From Bacteroidota bacterium (lineage in GTDB: Bacteria > Bacteroidota > Bacteroidia > JACPRZ01), in contig JACPRZ010000053.1 of assembly GCA_016193485.1 (NCBI GenBank), forward strand, positions 1-48,635: 48,635 nucleotides of DNA. The letters run 5' to 3'. The notes under the pieces are model-generated. The model made no database searches, was not told where the DNA came from, and saw nothing but the letters and a program-made list of their open reading frames with translations. A program made the position numbers and the translations under genes. Each line of letters opens with the position of its first letter. Position 1 is the stretch's first letter. Below are positions 36,296 through 44,457 of the stretch, one piece after another.

Positions 36296-37588
36296 ATGAA
36301 AAAGTTGTTTATTCTACCCATATTGCTTATCCCGTTTAAGCAATCTTCATCCCAGCAGTTGGTAAATTTTATAGCCACCGAAGCATGCTTCGGGGAACAG
36401 ACCTACCTGGTTGGTCAATCTGATTCTGTGATTAACTCATGGAAATGGGACCTTGATAATGACGGGCAAACGGACGATGCATTTTCACAGAATGCGTTTT
36501 ATACGTATACACAATCCGGTTCATTCCAGGTCACTTTGGTTGGAATTTCACAATATGGGAATTCCGATACCATTACAAAGTCGGTTACCGTCAACCCTGT
36601 TCCGCAGGTAAACTTCCAGGCAGATAATCTGTGTGCCGGGAAAGCTGCAATCTATCAAAGCACTTCCACCATTGGTTCAGGAGCAATTGACCAGTATAAA
36701 TGGGATTTTAATAATGACGGCCAGGATGATGATATCAGCGGGCCGGTTGTTTCTTATACCTGCGGACCACCCCAAACCTATATTTCCAAACTTACTTGTG
36801 TTTCCGATAAAGGGTGCACCGCATTTTCCACTAAAACCACAAAGGTTTATCCTCAACCGACTGCAAAATTTACCACTTCAAATGTATGCGATAATGAAAC
36901 GGCCGCATTTACGAATGAGTCAGACAGCGTACTGCCCTCCGATATTAATCTCTGGAATTTCGGGGAATCGCAGCCGGTTTCATCCTACCATGCAACCCAC
37001 CTCTATTCAGCGCCCGGATATTACACCGTCACCCTCATTACGGTCACTCAAAATAATTGTAAGGATACAGTCATCAAACCCATTACTGTATTTCCTTTAC
37101 CTGTAGTAACACTTGCATTAACCGGTGATTCGGTTTTATTTGAAGGAGATAATGCAACACTTAGCGCCACCGGGTTGGGGTTAACTTATTTATGGTCCAA
37201 CGGTGAAACAAACAGTACAATCTCAGTTGCATCGTCAGGAAATTATTTTTTAACCGCAACAGATGCGAACAGTTGTACCGTTAGCGACACCATAAGTGTT
37301 ACTTTTCAGGATGTGAGCGATTCCGTTCAGATAATCAATGATATTGTTACTCCGAATAATGACGGAACAAATGACGCCCTTCTGATTAAAGACATTATTT
37401 TGTATTCAAAATGCGATGTTTCTGTTTATAATGTATGGGGTGACAAGGTATATTCAAATTCTGCATATAATAACGACTGGAAAGGAACAAATAGTTCCGG
37501 CAAGGACCTCCCTGCCGGTGCATATTATTATATTATTAAATGCGATGATAAAGGCCAGTTAGCGGGTAATGTAAATATTTTACGATAG
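36296..37588 (+). CDS. PKD-domain surface protein with gliding-type C-terminal sorting domain
   Basis: 430 residues: signal peptide (MKKLFILPILLIPF, cut near SSSQ), three PKD-like modules (WKWDLDNDGQTDDAF, KWDFNNDGQDDD, LWNFGESQPV), one Ig-like unit (LTYLWSNGETNSTISV), and a C-terminal domain (VTPNNDGTNDALLIKD, YNVWGDKVYS, ending NVNILR) of the gliding-motility-associated class exported by the type IX system. The second-to-next gene is a PorP/SprF protein, the usual outer-membrane partner of such CTD proteins. It may be an adhesin or a motility component. Confidence 0.92.
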   Translation: MKKLFILPILLIPFKQSSSQQLVNFIATEACFGEQTYLVGQSDSVINSWKWDLDNDGQTDDAFSQNAFYTYTQSGSFQVTLVGISQYGNSDTITKSVTVNPVPQVNFQADNLCAGKAAIYQSTSTIGSGAIDQYKWDFNNDGQDDDISGPVVSYTCGPPQTYISKLTCVSDKGCTAFSTKTTKVYPQPTAKFTTSNVCDNETAAFTNESDSVLPSDINLWNFGESQPVSSYHATHLYSAPGYYTVTLITVTQNNCKDTVIKPITVFPLPVVTLALTGDSVLFEGDNATLSATGLGLTYLWSNGETNSTISVASSGNYFLTATDANSCTVSDTISVTFQDVSDSVQIINDIVTPNNDGTNDALLIKDIILYSKCDVSVYNVWGDKVYSNSAYNNDWKGTNSSGKDLPAGAYYYIIKCDDKGQLAGNVNILR

Positions 37589-37590
37589 GG

Positions 37591-38118
37591 ATGAACGTTA
37601 GGGAATATATGACACAGACACCCGAAGGGTGTTTCGAACTGATCAACGGTTTAGTGCGTGAACCGCCAACACCCGGGTATGAGCATCAGAGTTTATCGGG
37701 AAATATTTATTGGAACCTGAGGAGTTTTCTGAATAAAACCGGTTTAGGTATTGCCCTGATCGCTCCGCTTGATGTTGTATTAGATGAAAAAGTTGTTGTA
37801 CAACCTGATCTCTTATTCATTCTTAATATCCGAAAAAGCATAATTAAAGAAAAAAATATTCGGGGAAATCCTGATTTGGTCATTGAGGTTGTTTCACCTT
37901 CAAGCATTCATCATGACACGGTCACAAAAAAATCCTTATATGAAAAGTATGGTATTCCCGAATATTGGATTGTTTACCCGGATGAAAAAATTGTGGATGT
38001 GTTTGTATTAAAAAACGGTAAATACAAACTACAACCGGAAGTAAATGAGAGTGGAAAATTAAAATCATCTGTTTTAAAAGGGTTTTCAATCGAATTAAAA
38101 AAAATTTTCACTTTTTAA
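37591..38118 (+). CDS. Uma2-family (DUF820) PD-(D/E)XK protein
   Basis: 175 residues starting 2 nt after the PKD gene stop. The Uma2 fold is seen in ELINGLVREPPTPGYEHQ, VQPDLLFI, PDLVIEVVSPSS and KKSLYEKYGIPEYWIVYPDE; the Asp/Glu residues form the nuclease-like core. The family is abundant in Cyanobacteria and some Bacteroidota and is annotated as a putative restriction-type endonuclease, but activity is mostly untested. Its place between a T9SS cargo gene and porP is odd and may reflect insertion into the operon. Confidence 0.88.
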   Translation: MNVREYMTQTPEGCFELINGLVREPPTPGYEHQSLSGNIYWNLRSFLNKTGLGIALIAPLDVVLDEKVVVQPDLLFILNIRKSIIKEKNIRGNPDLVIEVVSPSSIHHDTVTKKSLYEKYGIPEYWIVYPDEKIVDVFVLKNGKYKLQPEVNESGKLKSSVLKGFSIELKKIFTF

Positions 38119-38130
38119 TTATTTTTTAAA

Positions 38131-39099
38131 ATGAAGAATAAATTATTTTTCGCAATCATAATTATTGGTTGTACCAATGCAGTGAATTCTGTTGCACAGC
38201 AACTATCCTACAACAACCAATACCAGGTGAACAAATATTCCTTGTCACCTGCCTATACCGGCTACAATTACAATCTTGAAACATTCATGACCTTCAGGCA
38301 GGCATGGTCAGGGTTGGCAGGGGCGCCCCAGATTAAAATGATCAACGCCAACGGCCGGCTTATGAGCAACATGGGCCTCGGGTGCTCGGTGATCAGCGAG
38401 CAGGCAGGAATTTTTAACGGGCTGTCGGCAAATTTAAGTTATGCCTATCATCTTAAAATAAATGAAATGCAATCGGCCAGTTTCGGATTATCGGCCGGTA
38501 TTTATGATAATTATATTGACCCGTCAATCAGCAAATCGGAAGCGGGCAGCGACCCGGTCGCCCTGCTGAACCAGGGTATCGGTTCAACCGAAATTGAAGC
38601 CACCTTTGGCGCTCTCTACCGTTTCCAGAACCTCAATGCAGGCATTGTGGTCCCCCGCCTCCTTGAACCTGCAACTACCAACGACAGCGATTATACGGTC
38701 TATACGCTGAAACGGCATTATTATTTTCATCTCTCTTATGCCTACCCCATCAATAAAATGTTTTCAGTTGAACCGTTTCTCGTTACCCGCTATGCTCAGA
38801 ATGTTCCTCTCTTTTATGAATTGACTGTGGTTGGCAGATATAAAGGGCAGTACTGGCTGGGACTTTCCTACAGGAAAGGTTCTTCCATAGGTGTATCGCT
38901 CGGAATTCTTCCGCATGACCGCATTGCATTCAATTATTCATTTGAGTTTTCCTCCAGCGGCATTGCCGGTATTTCTTCAGGGACGCACGAACTGACCCTT
39001 GGTTTCCTCATCGGGGAAAATAAAAACAAAATGCCTTCCGTATTCGGCACAGGCGTCATCAGTTCCAAAAAACCGTATTACAATTTTATGGAGCAGTGA
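38131..39099 (+). CDS. PorP/SprF-family type IX secretion outer-membrane protein
   Basis: 322 residues with a signal peptide ending at SVAQQ and a typical PorP/SprF barrel: YQVNKYSLSPAYTGYN, FMTFRQAWSGLAGAPQ, GLGCSVISEQAGIF, and C-terminal beta strands. In this family, SprF helps the adhesin SprB reach the surface and PorP anchors type B sorting-domain cargo. It lies 12 nt after the Uma2 gene and shares an operon with the PKD-CTD gene at 36296, which is its likely cargo. Confidence 0.93.
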   Translation: MKNKLFFAIIIIGCTNAVNSVAQQLSYNNQYQVNKYSLSPAYTGYNYNLETFMTFRQAWSGLAGAPQIKMINANGRLMSNMGLGCSVISEQAGIFNGLSANLSYAYHLKINEMQSASFGLSAGIYDNYIDPSISKSEAGSDPVALLNQGIGSTEIEATFGALYRFQNLNAGIVVPRLLEPATTNDSDYTVYTLKRHYYFHLSYAYPINKMFSVEPFLVTRYAQNVPLFYELTVVGRYKGQYWLGLSYRKGSSIGVSLGILPHDRIAFNYSFEFSSSGIAGISSGTHELTLGFLIGENKNKMPSVFGTGVISSKKPYYNFMEQ

Positions 39100-39204
39100 A
39101 GAGGGGTATTTTATTTCTCATTCTTTTAATTATTTTTTACCGCTGTTGTCCGGTTTACGTAAACGTAAAATTCAGGTAATCCTGAAATTGCGAAATGAAT
39201 TGTT

Positions 39205-39816
39205 ATGAAAAAGAAAAAAATATATGGGGCACCACGCGGGGGCAGGAAGGCCGCATTAAAGTACACCGTGAGTGAACCTCAGTCCTTTTATGGATCTCCG
39301 GAACATTTGACCTTTGAAAAGGTTTGGTTAATGTTTCAGGAAACCAATAAACAGTTTAAGGAGACCGACAGGAAGATTAAAGAACTGTCCAATCTTTTTA
39401 CCGGGCAGTGGGGTAAGTTGGTAGAAGCGCTGATGGCACCAGGATGCTTAAAATTATTCCGTGACAGAGGAATAGATGTCATGCGTTGCCATCCCAATGT
39501 AACAGTTGAAAAAGAAAATAGGAAGTTACTGGAAATTGATTTACTCTTAATCAATACCGGTGAAATAGTGGTTGAGGAAATTAAAACAACAGCCAGGAAA
39601 AAGGATATTGATGAGCATTTGGATCGTATAAAAAAATTTAAGGGATTTTATCCGGAATACAAGACATGGAAGGTTTATGGTGCAATAGGGGCATTATTAT
39701 ATACGGAAAACTCCGATGAATATGCACGTGAAAACGGTTTCTTCGTTCTTAAAGCCACCGGTGAAGGACTTGTTGTAATGGATAACCTGCCGGAATTCGT
39801 ACCTGCTGTTTTTTAA
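39205..39816 (+). CDS. PD-(D/E)XK nuclease-like protein with short coiled coil
   Basis: 203 residues. A basic N-terminus (MKKKKIYGAPRGGRKAALK) is followed by a short coiled coil (QETNKQFKETDRKIKELSN) and then a region with LEIDLLLINTGEIVVEEIKT, giving the Asp...Glu-x-Lys pattern of the PD-(D/E)XK fold. Similar proteins are annotated as DUF3782-like and are common in Cyanobacteria and some Bacteroidota. No neighbouring methylase is present, so a role in restriction is unsupported. It lies 105 nt after porP and may belong to the same unit. Confidence 0.72.
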   Translation: MKKKKIYGAPRGGRKAALKYTVSEPQSFYGSPEHLTFEKVWLMFQETNKQFKETDRKIKELSNLFTGQWGKLVEALMAPGCLKLFRDRGIDVMRCHPNVTVEKENRKLLEIDLLLINTGEIVVEEIKTTARKKDIDEHLDRIKKFKGFYPEYKTWKVYGAIGALLYTENSDEYARENGFFVLKATGEGLVVMDNLPEFVPAVF

Positions 39817-39850
39817 ATCAAATGAATAACCCAGTATAACTATGAAATGA

Positions 39851-40468
39851 ATGAACGGGTTCTGTTTATTGATATTATCCCTCCTGTTTCCATTTTTTAC
39901 AATATGCCTCTATTCACAGGATTCAACATCCTGGGTTCTCAACGGCAGCGAAAAACTGATTGCGGGCAACTACGAGGGCGCATTGCTCGATTTCAACAAA
40001 GCCATTGAACTCAATCCCAATGATGCCGATGCCTATTATTACATTGCCGAGACCATGATGAAAAAAGATGACCGCCAGGAAGCGATGAAGAATTACAATA
40101 AAGCCATTTCCATAAAAAACGATCACATCAGGGCGCTGAAAAACCGCGGTAAACTGAAAGCATTCATGGGCGACCTCAACGGGTCGGTTGCTGACTTCAA
40201 CCGGGCGATAAAAATCAATCCGGCTTACAGCGATGCCTACTTCAACCGCGGACTTACCTTATTTTATCTTAAAAAATATAAAGAAGCCATTGATGACTAT
40301 ACCAAAGTGATCTCCATAAACGGCAACGACCACGAAGCATATTACCAGCGGGGCAGGGCTAAGTACGACTCAGGCGATAAGGATGGCGGTTGTGCCGACT
40401 GGAGCAAAGCCGGAGAACTCGGCTATTTTGAGGCGTATGCAAAAATAAAGAATTACTGCAATAAATAA
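39851..40468 (+). CDS. Secreted TPR-repeat protein
   Basis: 205 residues: a signal peptide (MNGFCLLILSLLFPF, cut near LYSQ) and five tetratricopeptide repeats (LLDFNKAIELNPNDADAYYY, KNYNKAISIKNDHIRALK, FNRAIKINPAYSDAYFNRG, YTKVISINGNDHEAYY). TPR proteins bind other proteins; its place after porP suggests an envelope role, perhaps in T9SS assembly, but there is no direct evidence. Its end overlaps the convergent HEPN-like frame by 16 nt. Confidence 0.88.
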   Translation: MNGFCLLILSLLFPFFTICLYSQDSTSWVLNGSEKLIAGNYEGALLDFNKAIELNPNDADAYYYIAETMMKKDDRQEAMKNYNKAISIKNDHIRALKNRGKLKAFMGDLNGSVADFNRAIKINPAYSDAYFNRGLTLFYLKKYKEAIDDYTKVISINGNDHEAYYQRGRAKYDSGDKDGGCADWSKAGELGYFEAYAKIKNYCNK

Positions 40469-40866
40469 TGTCCTCGGTATAAGGGATAAGTCCGATGGAC
40501 TCCGAAGAGCCATGCGGACTCCTTCGGAGGGGATAAGGGATATAGGGGAATGTCCAATTTTTCTTCATTAGCAAAAGCACAACACATCCTGCTTGTTCCT
40601 GCGCAATTGTCCACCGGGTGAGAAACTGTCTGCCGGGCACAACGGTCAAAAGATAAATGACTTAATCTGAAAATGCGCTGGATTAATATATCGCTTGCCC
40701 TGGCAAACCGGCTGCACATGGCTTCAAATTTCTCCAGTTCGTCCGGTGTAAATTCGTCCTTTATTCCGATTTCGTGGCAATTGGATAATGATAGTTTCAG
40801 GACACCGGCAGATTTAAGCAGGGTTTTAAATTCTTCCTGCAAAAGAGCAATAAGTTTTTTGTTCAT
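40453..40866 (-). pseudogene. HEPN-type partner of MNT nucleotidyltransferase, C-terminus lost
   Basis: The first ~75 residues (MNKKLIALLQEEFKTLLKSA to IFRLSHLSFD) look like the start of a HEPN/HI0074-type protein that pairs with the overlapping nucleotidyltransferase. After that the sequence turns into Cys/Arg/His-rich and then palindrome-encoded residues (SPPKESAWLFGVHRTYPL), and no Rx4-6H HEPN motif is found. A palindromic element (40489-40528) lies in the tail. It is probably a frameshifted or truncated toxin gene, although the short protein could still be made. Confidence 0.6.
40489..40528. repeat. Palindromic element at the end of the HEPN-like gene
   Basis: GGACTCCGAAGAG and CCTTCGGAGG arms around GCCATGCGGA form an imperfect hairpin, followed by a G-rich GGGATAAGGGATATAGGGG string similar (as reverse complement) to the spacer upstream of gyrB. 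Confidence 0.6.
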
Positions 40867-41147
40867 AAAGGAATGGCTTTCTCAAAAATATATTTAACAA
40901 ATAATGATTCGTTTGGGTCCTTTGCCATTATGAAATCAATTTTCTGTTCTTCCATGTCTTTGAACACAAATGCACAAATCAAAGGAGTATCCTTAAAGGA
41001 TAATTTTTGCGAAATGACCAGGATATCAATATCCCCTCCTTTTTTTTCAACATCAGTTCTGGAACCAAACAAGTATATTTTAGCGGTTTTATCCAATGAA
41101 TGTATTGAATTTTTAATAACCATTCGTTCAAAATCAGAAAGCCGCAT
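40863..41147 (-). CDS. MNT-type nucleotidyltransferase, half of an MNT-HEPN module
   Basis: 94 residues with the minimal nucleotidyltransferase motif IYLFGSRTDVEKKGGDIDILV (GSR...D-x-D shown in parts) near residue 28 and a third acidic residue in KIDFIMAKD. In MNT-HEPN toxin-antitoxin pairs the MNT protein adds AMP to the HEPN RNase and silences it. It overlaps the HEPN-like frame by 4 nt, the usual coupling. A TAATTTTG -7 box lies just upstream on the minus strand (41166-41173). Because the HEPN partner is damaged, the module may be dying. Confidence 0.82.
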   Translation of the reverse strand: MRLSDFERMVIKNSIHSLDKTAKIYLFGSRTDVEKKGGDIDILVISQKLSFKDTPLICAFVFKDMEEQKIDFIMAKDPNESLFVKYIFEKAIPL

Positions 41148-41219
41148 AAGGGATAATAATTTTTACAAAATTACCAAATCTCCAGTCATCAACAATGGCC
41201 ACTAAAATGCCGTTACCCG

Positions 41220-41350
41220 TTTTGTGGAGATTCCGGTGTAATTGACCACCTCATTCCGGAGCAACCTGACCGGCACAGGTTAAAGAAACAAAAACAACTT
41301 TACTCATTCGTTGTCAGCCGAATCAATAGGGTCAATGGTTCACGGAATTT
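41220..41350. repeat. Direct repeat copy 1, possible IS end
   Basis: Contains CCGGTGTAATTGACCACCTC and ATTCCGGAGCAA, then GGTCAATGGTTCACGGAATT. The same words in the same orientation recur at 41800-41885. They resemble the ends of IS21-like elements, but no istA/istB genes are present. Confidence 0.55.
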
Positions 41351-41363
41351 CCATACAGAGAAC

Positions 41364-41744
41364 TCATTTTAATTTAAGCGTTGGAAGGAAAGGGGATTCA
41401 GGGCGGGGAGTAATAATTCTTTTCACAGGGTCGGCAATCAGATCCAATGCTTCCATTACAATTTGTCCAACCAATGGTTCACATCCTGGCGGCCCCACAA
41501 GGCAATCGGTGTTCATTTTTCTTTTCCCAATCCGGACAAGTACAGGACCTGCAATATTCATTTCGACTTTTTGTTCGTTTGCCAATACAACGATTCGTTT
41601 GTCAATAGTTTTTAACCCGATTTCTTCCACTACATCCTGTGGAAGCAAAAGCATGACTGAGCCCGTATCTATCATTGCATCCAGGGTTACTGTTTGGTCA
41701 CTCTTTGGATTTTTGATTATGATAATTGTTCTTATTTCTCCCAT
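41364..41744 (-). CDS. Retropepsin-like aspartyl protease family protein
   Basis: 126 residues from MGEIRTIIII (41744); a longer frame reads through the flanking repeat and is rejected. The active-site motif DTGS lies at residues 26-29 (LDAMIDTGSVMLLLP), with a second-strand ANEQKVEMNIAGPV and VGQIVMEALDL, the pattern of single-domain clan AA proteases that act as dimers. Such small genes often lie in toxin-antitoxin or mobile regions; their substrate is unknown. The gene is flanked on both sides by copies of one direct repeat, so it may have moved as cargo. Confidence 0.8.
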   Translation of the reverse strand: MGEIRTIIIIKNPKSDQTVTLDAMIDTGSVMLLLPQDVVEEIGLKTIDKRIVVLANEQKVEMNIAGPVLVRIGKRKMNTDCLVGPPGCEPLVGQIVMEALDLIADPVKRIITPRPESPFLPTLKLK

Positions 41745-41799
41745 GGTTTTATTTTTTTTGTAAAGATAGTCATTTTTAAAATAATCAAGTCCTGTAAGT

Positions 41800-41885
41800 G
41801 GAAATCCCGGTGTAATTGGCCACCTCATTCCGGAGCAAACTGATGGTTCCAGGAAAAACATGGTCAATGGTTCAGGAATTTTCAC
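41800..41885. repeat. Direct repeat copy 2, possible IS end
   Basis: CCGGTGTAATTGGCCACCTC, ATTCCGGAGCAA and GGTCAATGGTTCAGGAATTT repeat the block at 41220-41350 with small changes and one internal deletion. The two copies bracket the aspartyl protease gene. Confidence 0.55.
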
Positions 41886-41896
41886 TTTTCATTAAA

Positions 41897-41944
41897 CCCA
41901 ATTTTCGCCAATGAGTTTCTTGTTTTTCCAGAGAAAGTGCAGCG
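41897..41944. repeat. RHS junction repeat, copy A
   Basis: CCAATTTTCGCCAATGAG followed by a variable middle and GAGAAAGTGCAGCG. One of four related copies in the same orientation (see 42370, 42457, 44430). This one fuses directly to the transposase fragment. Confidence 0.6.
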
Positions 41945-42272
41945 GGTGATCGCCCAGATAGAAATTTCCAGTTCCAACAGCATGATTGAAGCCGTTAATA
42001 AAAAAATCAAATATGAATTTTTATTTACCCGTTCGTTTGAAAGTTATGAAGAACTTGTAAAATTTTTAGAGCAATCGGTAAACGAATACAATAACCGTTA
42101 CCATTCCGCGCTTTACGGATACACGCCTTCAGAGGTATTGAACGGTTCAGTTCCCGATAAGTATAAATTTTCAGCGCAGATTGCGCAGGCGAGAAAGGAA
42201 AGAATATTGAAAAACAAGGAACAGTTATGCGAGCAGTGTGCGCCAAATGAAGAAAACGAAAAAATCCAATAA
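41937..42272 (+). pseudogene. C-terminal fragment of a DDE (rve) transposase, IS3-like
   Basis: About 110 residues equal to the end of an integrase-core transposase: SSSNSMIEAVNKKIKYEFLF holds the last catalytic Glu, followed by EYNNRYHSALYGYTPSEVLN. The first two Asp and the rest of the core are missing; upstream sequence switches straight into junction repeat A. It is a dead insertion-sequence remnant marking past mobile-element activity beside the RHS array. Confidence 0.85.
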
Positions 42273-42313
42273 CATTAAATCAAAAAATAGAAACCACAGA
42301 GCAGAAAAGTAAA

Positions 42314-42479
42314 TCAACTTGCCGCGTAAACCGGAAAACAGCAAGGATAGACCTTGAATATTTCTTCAAAACCAATTTTCGCCAATGTGATTATCATTTT
42401 TACTGGGAATGTGCACGGTAGTCCAGTTCGTCCAGCCGCTTTGCGTTGGCGTTGGTGCCGTAAATTTTCGCCATAGAGT
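42314..42479 (-). pseudogene. RHS core scraps between junction repeats
   Basis: On the minus strand 42417-42460 encodes TNANAKRLDELDY, the same RHS segment that opens module 3 (KRLDELDYRYYA at ~44400), but after the TAC codon it breaks off into junction copy B. It is a leftover of a further RHS module whose tip and core were lost, or of a recombination event. Confidence 0.65.
42370..42417. repeat. RHS junction repeat, copy B
   Basis: ACCAATTTTCGCCAATGTG, ATTATCATTTT, CTGGGAATGTGCACG. It abuts the truncated RHS scrap at 42417-42460. Confidence 0.65.
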
Positions 42480-42505
42480 TTATCGTTTTGGCTGGGAAGG
42501 TGCAG
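42457..42505. repeat. RHS junction repeat, copy C
   Basis: AAATTTTCGCCATAGAGTTT, ATCGTTTTGG, CTGGGAAGGTGCAGCG. The reading frame of the 148-residue ORF (stop 42480) ends inside it. Confidence 0.65.
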
Positions 42506-42926
42506 CGAAATTTCCATGCAGGGCACCAACCACTTTTTTATCTTTTTCCATTTGAATTCTAACAACCACGTCAATACTATCTCTTGCTCTTTGTTTCAAG
42601 GAATCGGCAATAAGGTATTCAATGGTACATTCAACAATACGGTAGTAATCATGTATAGTATAATCTTTTCTTGCCGGAATATCATCAATTTTATACTTTT
42701 TCAAATATTTTTCCAACGTACATTCACAAAATTTAACAACCGCATTACTATCTATTTGGGGACCTTCTTTTAATCCAGAATAAACACACTCTTTTACCCA
42801 TCTACGCGGTTCAAAATAATATGTTTTTATAAGGGGATAAATAATACCGCCACCTATACCCCCTCCTCCAAATGCCAAAATAAATAAAATCTGGATTATT
42901 CTTGCTTGCCGTTTAGTGTAGGACAT
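42480..42926 (-). CDS. Candidate immunity protein 3, single-pass membrane protein
   Basis: 148 residues, no family recognised. A Gly-rich membrane helix (IIQILFILAFGGGGIGGGII) near the N-terminus is followed by a soluble region with two close cysteines (FCECTLEKYLKKYK) and charged helices. It starts 10 nt after the RHS module at 42937 ends, the place where polymorphic-toxin immunity genes lie. Its last residues (NFAAPSQPKR) are encoded by junction repeat C. Immunity function is inferred only from position and size. Confidence 0.55.
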   Translation of the reverse strand: MSYTKRQARIIQILFILAFGGGGIGGGIIYPLIKTYYFEPRRWVKECVYSGLKEGPQIDSNAVVKFCECTLEKYLKKYKIDDIPARKDYTIHDYYRIVECTIEYLIADSLKQRARDSIDVVVRIQMEKDKKVVGALHGNFAAPSQPKR

Positions 42927-42936
42927 TTATGCTATG

Positions 42937-44457
42937 CTATTGCTCTTCTTTCTTTTCGATTATTGTAGTAACATTTTCAACAACAGATTTCGCACTAACT
43001 CCAGTTTGAAAAGTTTCAACAGGTGTTTTTGGTATACCAGTTTTAATAATTTGTTTACCGCTAAAAAACGTTTCTACAAAAGCAGCTGCTTTTTCCTGCC
43101 CACCTGCTTCAAGCAATTGACCGGGGAAAGTGCTGGATTGTACCCCCCCTCCTGGCAGCAATTGACTTCCTGCTTGATAAACTGTAGGTATCAAAATAAC
43201 CATTGTTTCTACTGCATATCCAGTTATTGCGGTTTCAGTAGCCGCAGGAACACCTGTCATTATATAACCAAATCTCAATACTGGAAGTACAAAACCTGCA
43301 CCAATAGCTATTGTTTGTAATTCCCATCCTGCCTTTGGATTTATGGGTCCTGCCTGTTGAATTAGTGCTTTAACCTCATCTTCAGACAGGTTTCTTTGCA
43401 ATGTAGAACTGGCCAATGTTGAGCCATATTGTGTGTATATGGCAGGTTCCAACCCATCAAGGTCAAATGCCCAGATAGGTGTATTTCCCGCATATTGGTA
43501 AGGACTTAATTCAGGAAAGCTATCACGTTTTGCGTCAGGCGATGGCGGTCGCATAGTCCTCGGATCATACAACCGCACTCCCATATCATAAAAATTATCG
43601 GTGCCGTACACTTCATCTATGCTCTCATAAGAACTATAGCCGAAGCGGCTTTGCGTTGTGTTGTAATTTCTTCCAACTTCCAAAAACCCTCCTGGATACG
43701 TATTGCTCACACTCAAAATTTCCCCAACAAAATCAACCGGTACCCCCCCTGTAATGGTTGCGAATTTTTTGTCGCTTAATACCGCACGCACACTCCCCAA
43801 ATGGTCTTTCATTTCGTATTGCTTCTTCAGTGTTCGCGTGAAAATAGTTTGATTCACCGGAGGGGGGGTAAGGGTTTCAACGCCCGTAACAGGGTTTTTT
43901 GTTTTTACCAAAAGAGCCGGCTTATATCCTCCCAACCGGTCGCTGCCATAGAAGGGAGTTTCAACTAAGCGGTATTCAAAATTATTTTGCATGAACTTTT
44001 TCTCGTATATCGCCATGATGTTCCCGCTTGCATCCCGTACATAAAAGGTTGTTACGTTGTTGGGGTTGGGTTTGGTAAGGGTAGGGCCCCCCATTCCGGG
44101 AACCAATATAAGCGAAGGGAATATAATTGCTTTGATCGCCCGGTTGCCCTGCGCATCGTAAGTGAAATTAAGTGTGGGGTCATTTTTGTTAAAATGTATT
44201 ATCCGTTTTACTTTTCCATAAACCGTCCACTCAATTTGTTTTATTTTTTCCTTTTCGTCTTTTGTCAGATTTCCAATAGCATCGTAAGTATAATTCCCAG
44301 CGCCATGGTCGTCAATGTCCGTTGTCCAGTTGCCCTGCGGCACTGCGTCATCAATGTATTCAAGGCGGTTGGTGGCGGCATAGTAGCGGTAGTCCAGTTC
44401 GTCCAGCCGCTTTGCGTTAGGGTTTGTGCAACCAATTTTCGCTATAGTGTTTATCAT
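42937..44457 (-). CDS. RHS core C-terminal module 3 with variable tip
   Basis: 506 residues with no signal peptide. Residues ~15-330 are the end of an RHS/YD-repeat core (NYTYDAIGNLTKDEKEKI, FTYDAQGNRAIKAI, TFYVRDASGNIMAIYEKKF, MKDHLGSVRAVLSD), closing at RLYDPRTMRPPSPDAK, SPYQYAGNTPIWAFDLDGLE. The remaining ~170 residues are a unique tip with a hydrophobic stretch (AIGAGFVLPVLRFGYIMTGV), unlike modules 1 and 2. RHS proteins enclose a C-terminal toxin in a beta-shell; this shortened core lacks most of the shell and looks like an orphan cassette. The first ten residues come from junction repeat D. Core DNA is nearly the same as module 2, offset by about 1.91 kb. Confidence 0.85.
   Translation of the reverse strand: MINTIAKIGCTNPNAKRLDELDYRYYAATNRLEYIDDAVPQGNWTTDIDDHGAGNYTYDAIGNLTKDEKEKIKQIEWTVYGKVKRIIHFNKNDPTLNFTYDAQGNRAIKAIIFPSLILVPGMGGPTLTKPNPNNVTTFYVRDASGNIMAIYEKKFMQNNFEYRLVETPFYGSDRLGGYKPALLVKTKNPVTGVETLTPPPVNQTIFTRTLKKQYEMKDHLGSVRAVLSDKKFATITGGVPVDFVGEILSVSNTYPGGFLEVGRNYNTTQSRFGYSSYESIDEVYGTDNFYDMGVRLYDPRTMRPPSPDAKRDSFPELSPYQYAGNTPIWAFDLDGLEPAIYTQYGSTLASSTLQRNLSEDEVKALIQQAGPINPKAGWELQTIAIGAGFVLPVLRFGYIMTGVPAATETAITGYAVETMVILIPTVYQAGSQLLPGGGVQSSTFPGQLLEAGGQEKAAAFVETFFSGKQIIKTGIPKTPVETFQTGVSAKSVVENVTTIIEKKEEQ

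Noticed and set aside
34282..36378. Longer 698-residue start for the carbamoyltransferase
   Set aside because: The extra 65 residues have no family match and overlap the divergent PKD gene and its promoter box; MKILGISAFYHD at 36183 is the family start.
42314..42574. 86-codon frame on the minus strand
   Set aside because: It overlaps candidate immunity gene 3 and reads junction repeats and an RHS scrap out of the RHS frame; it was treated as a pseudogene region instead.
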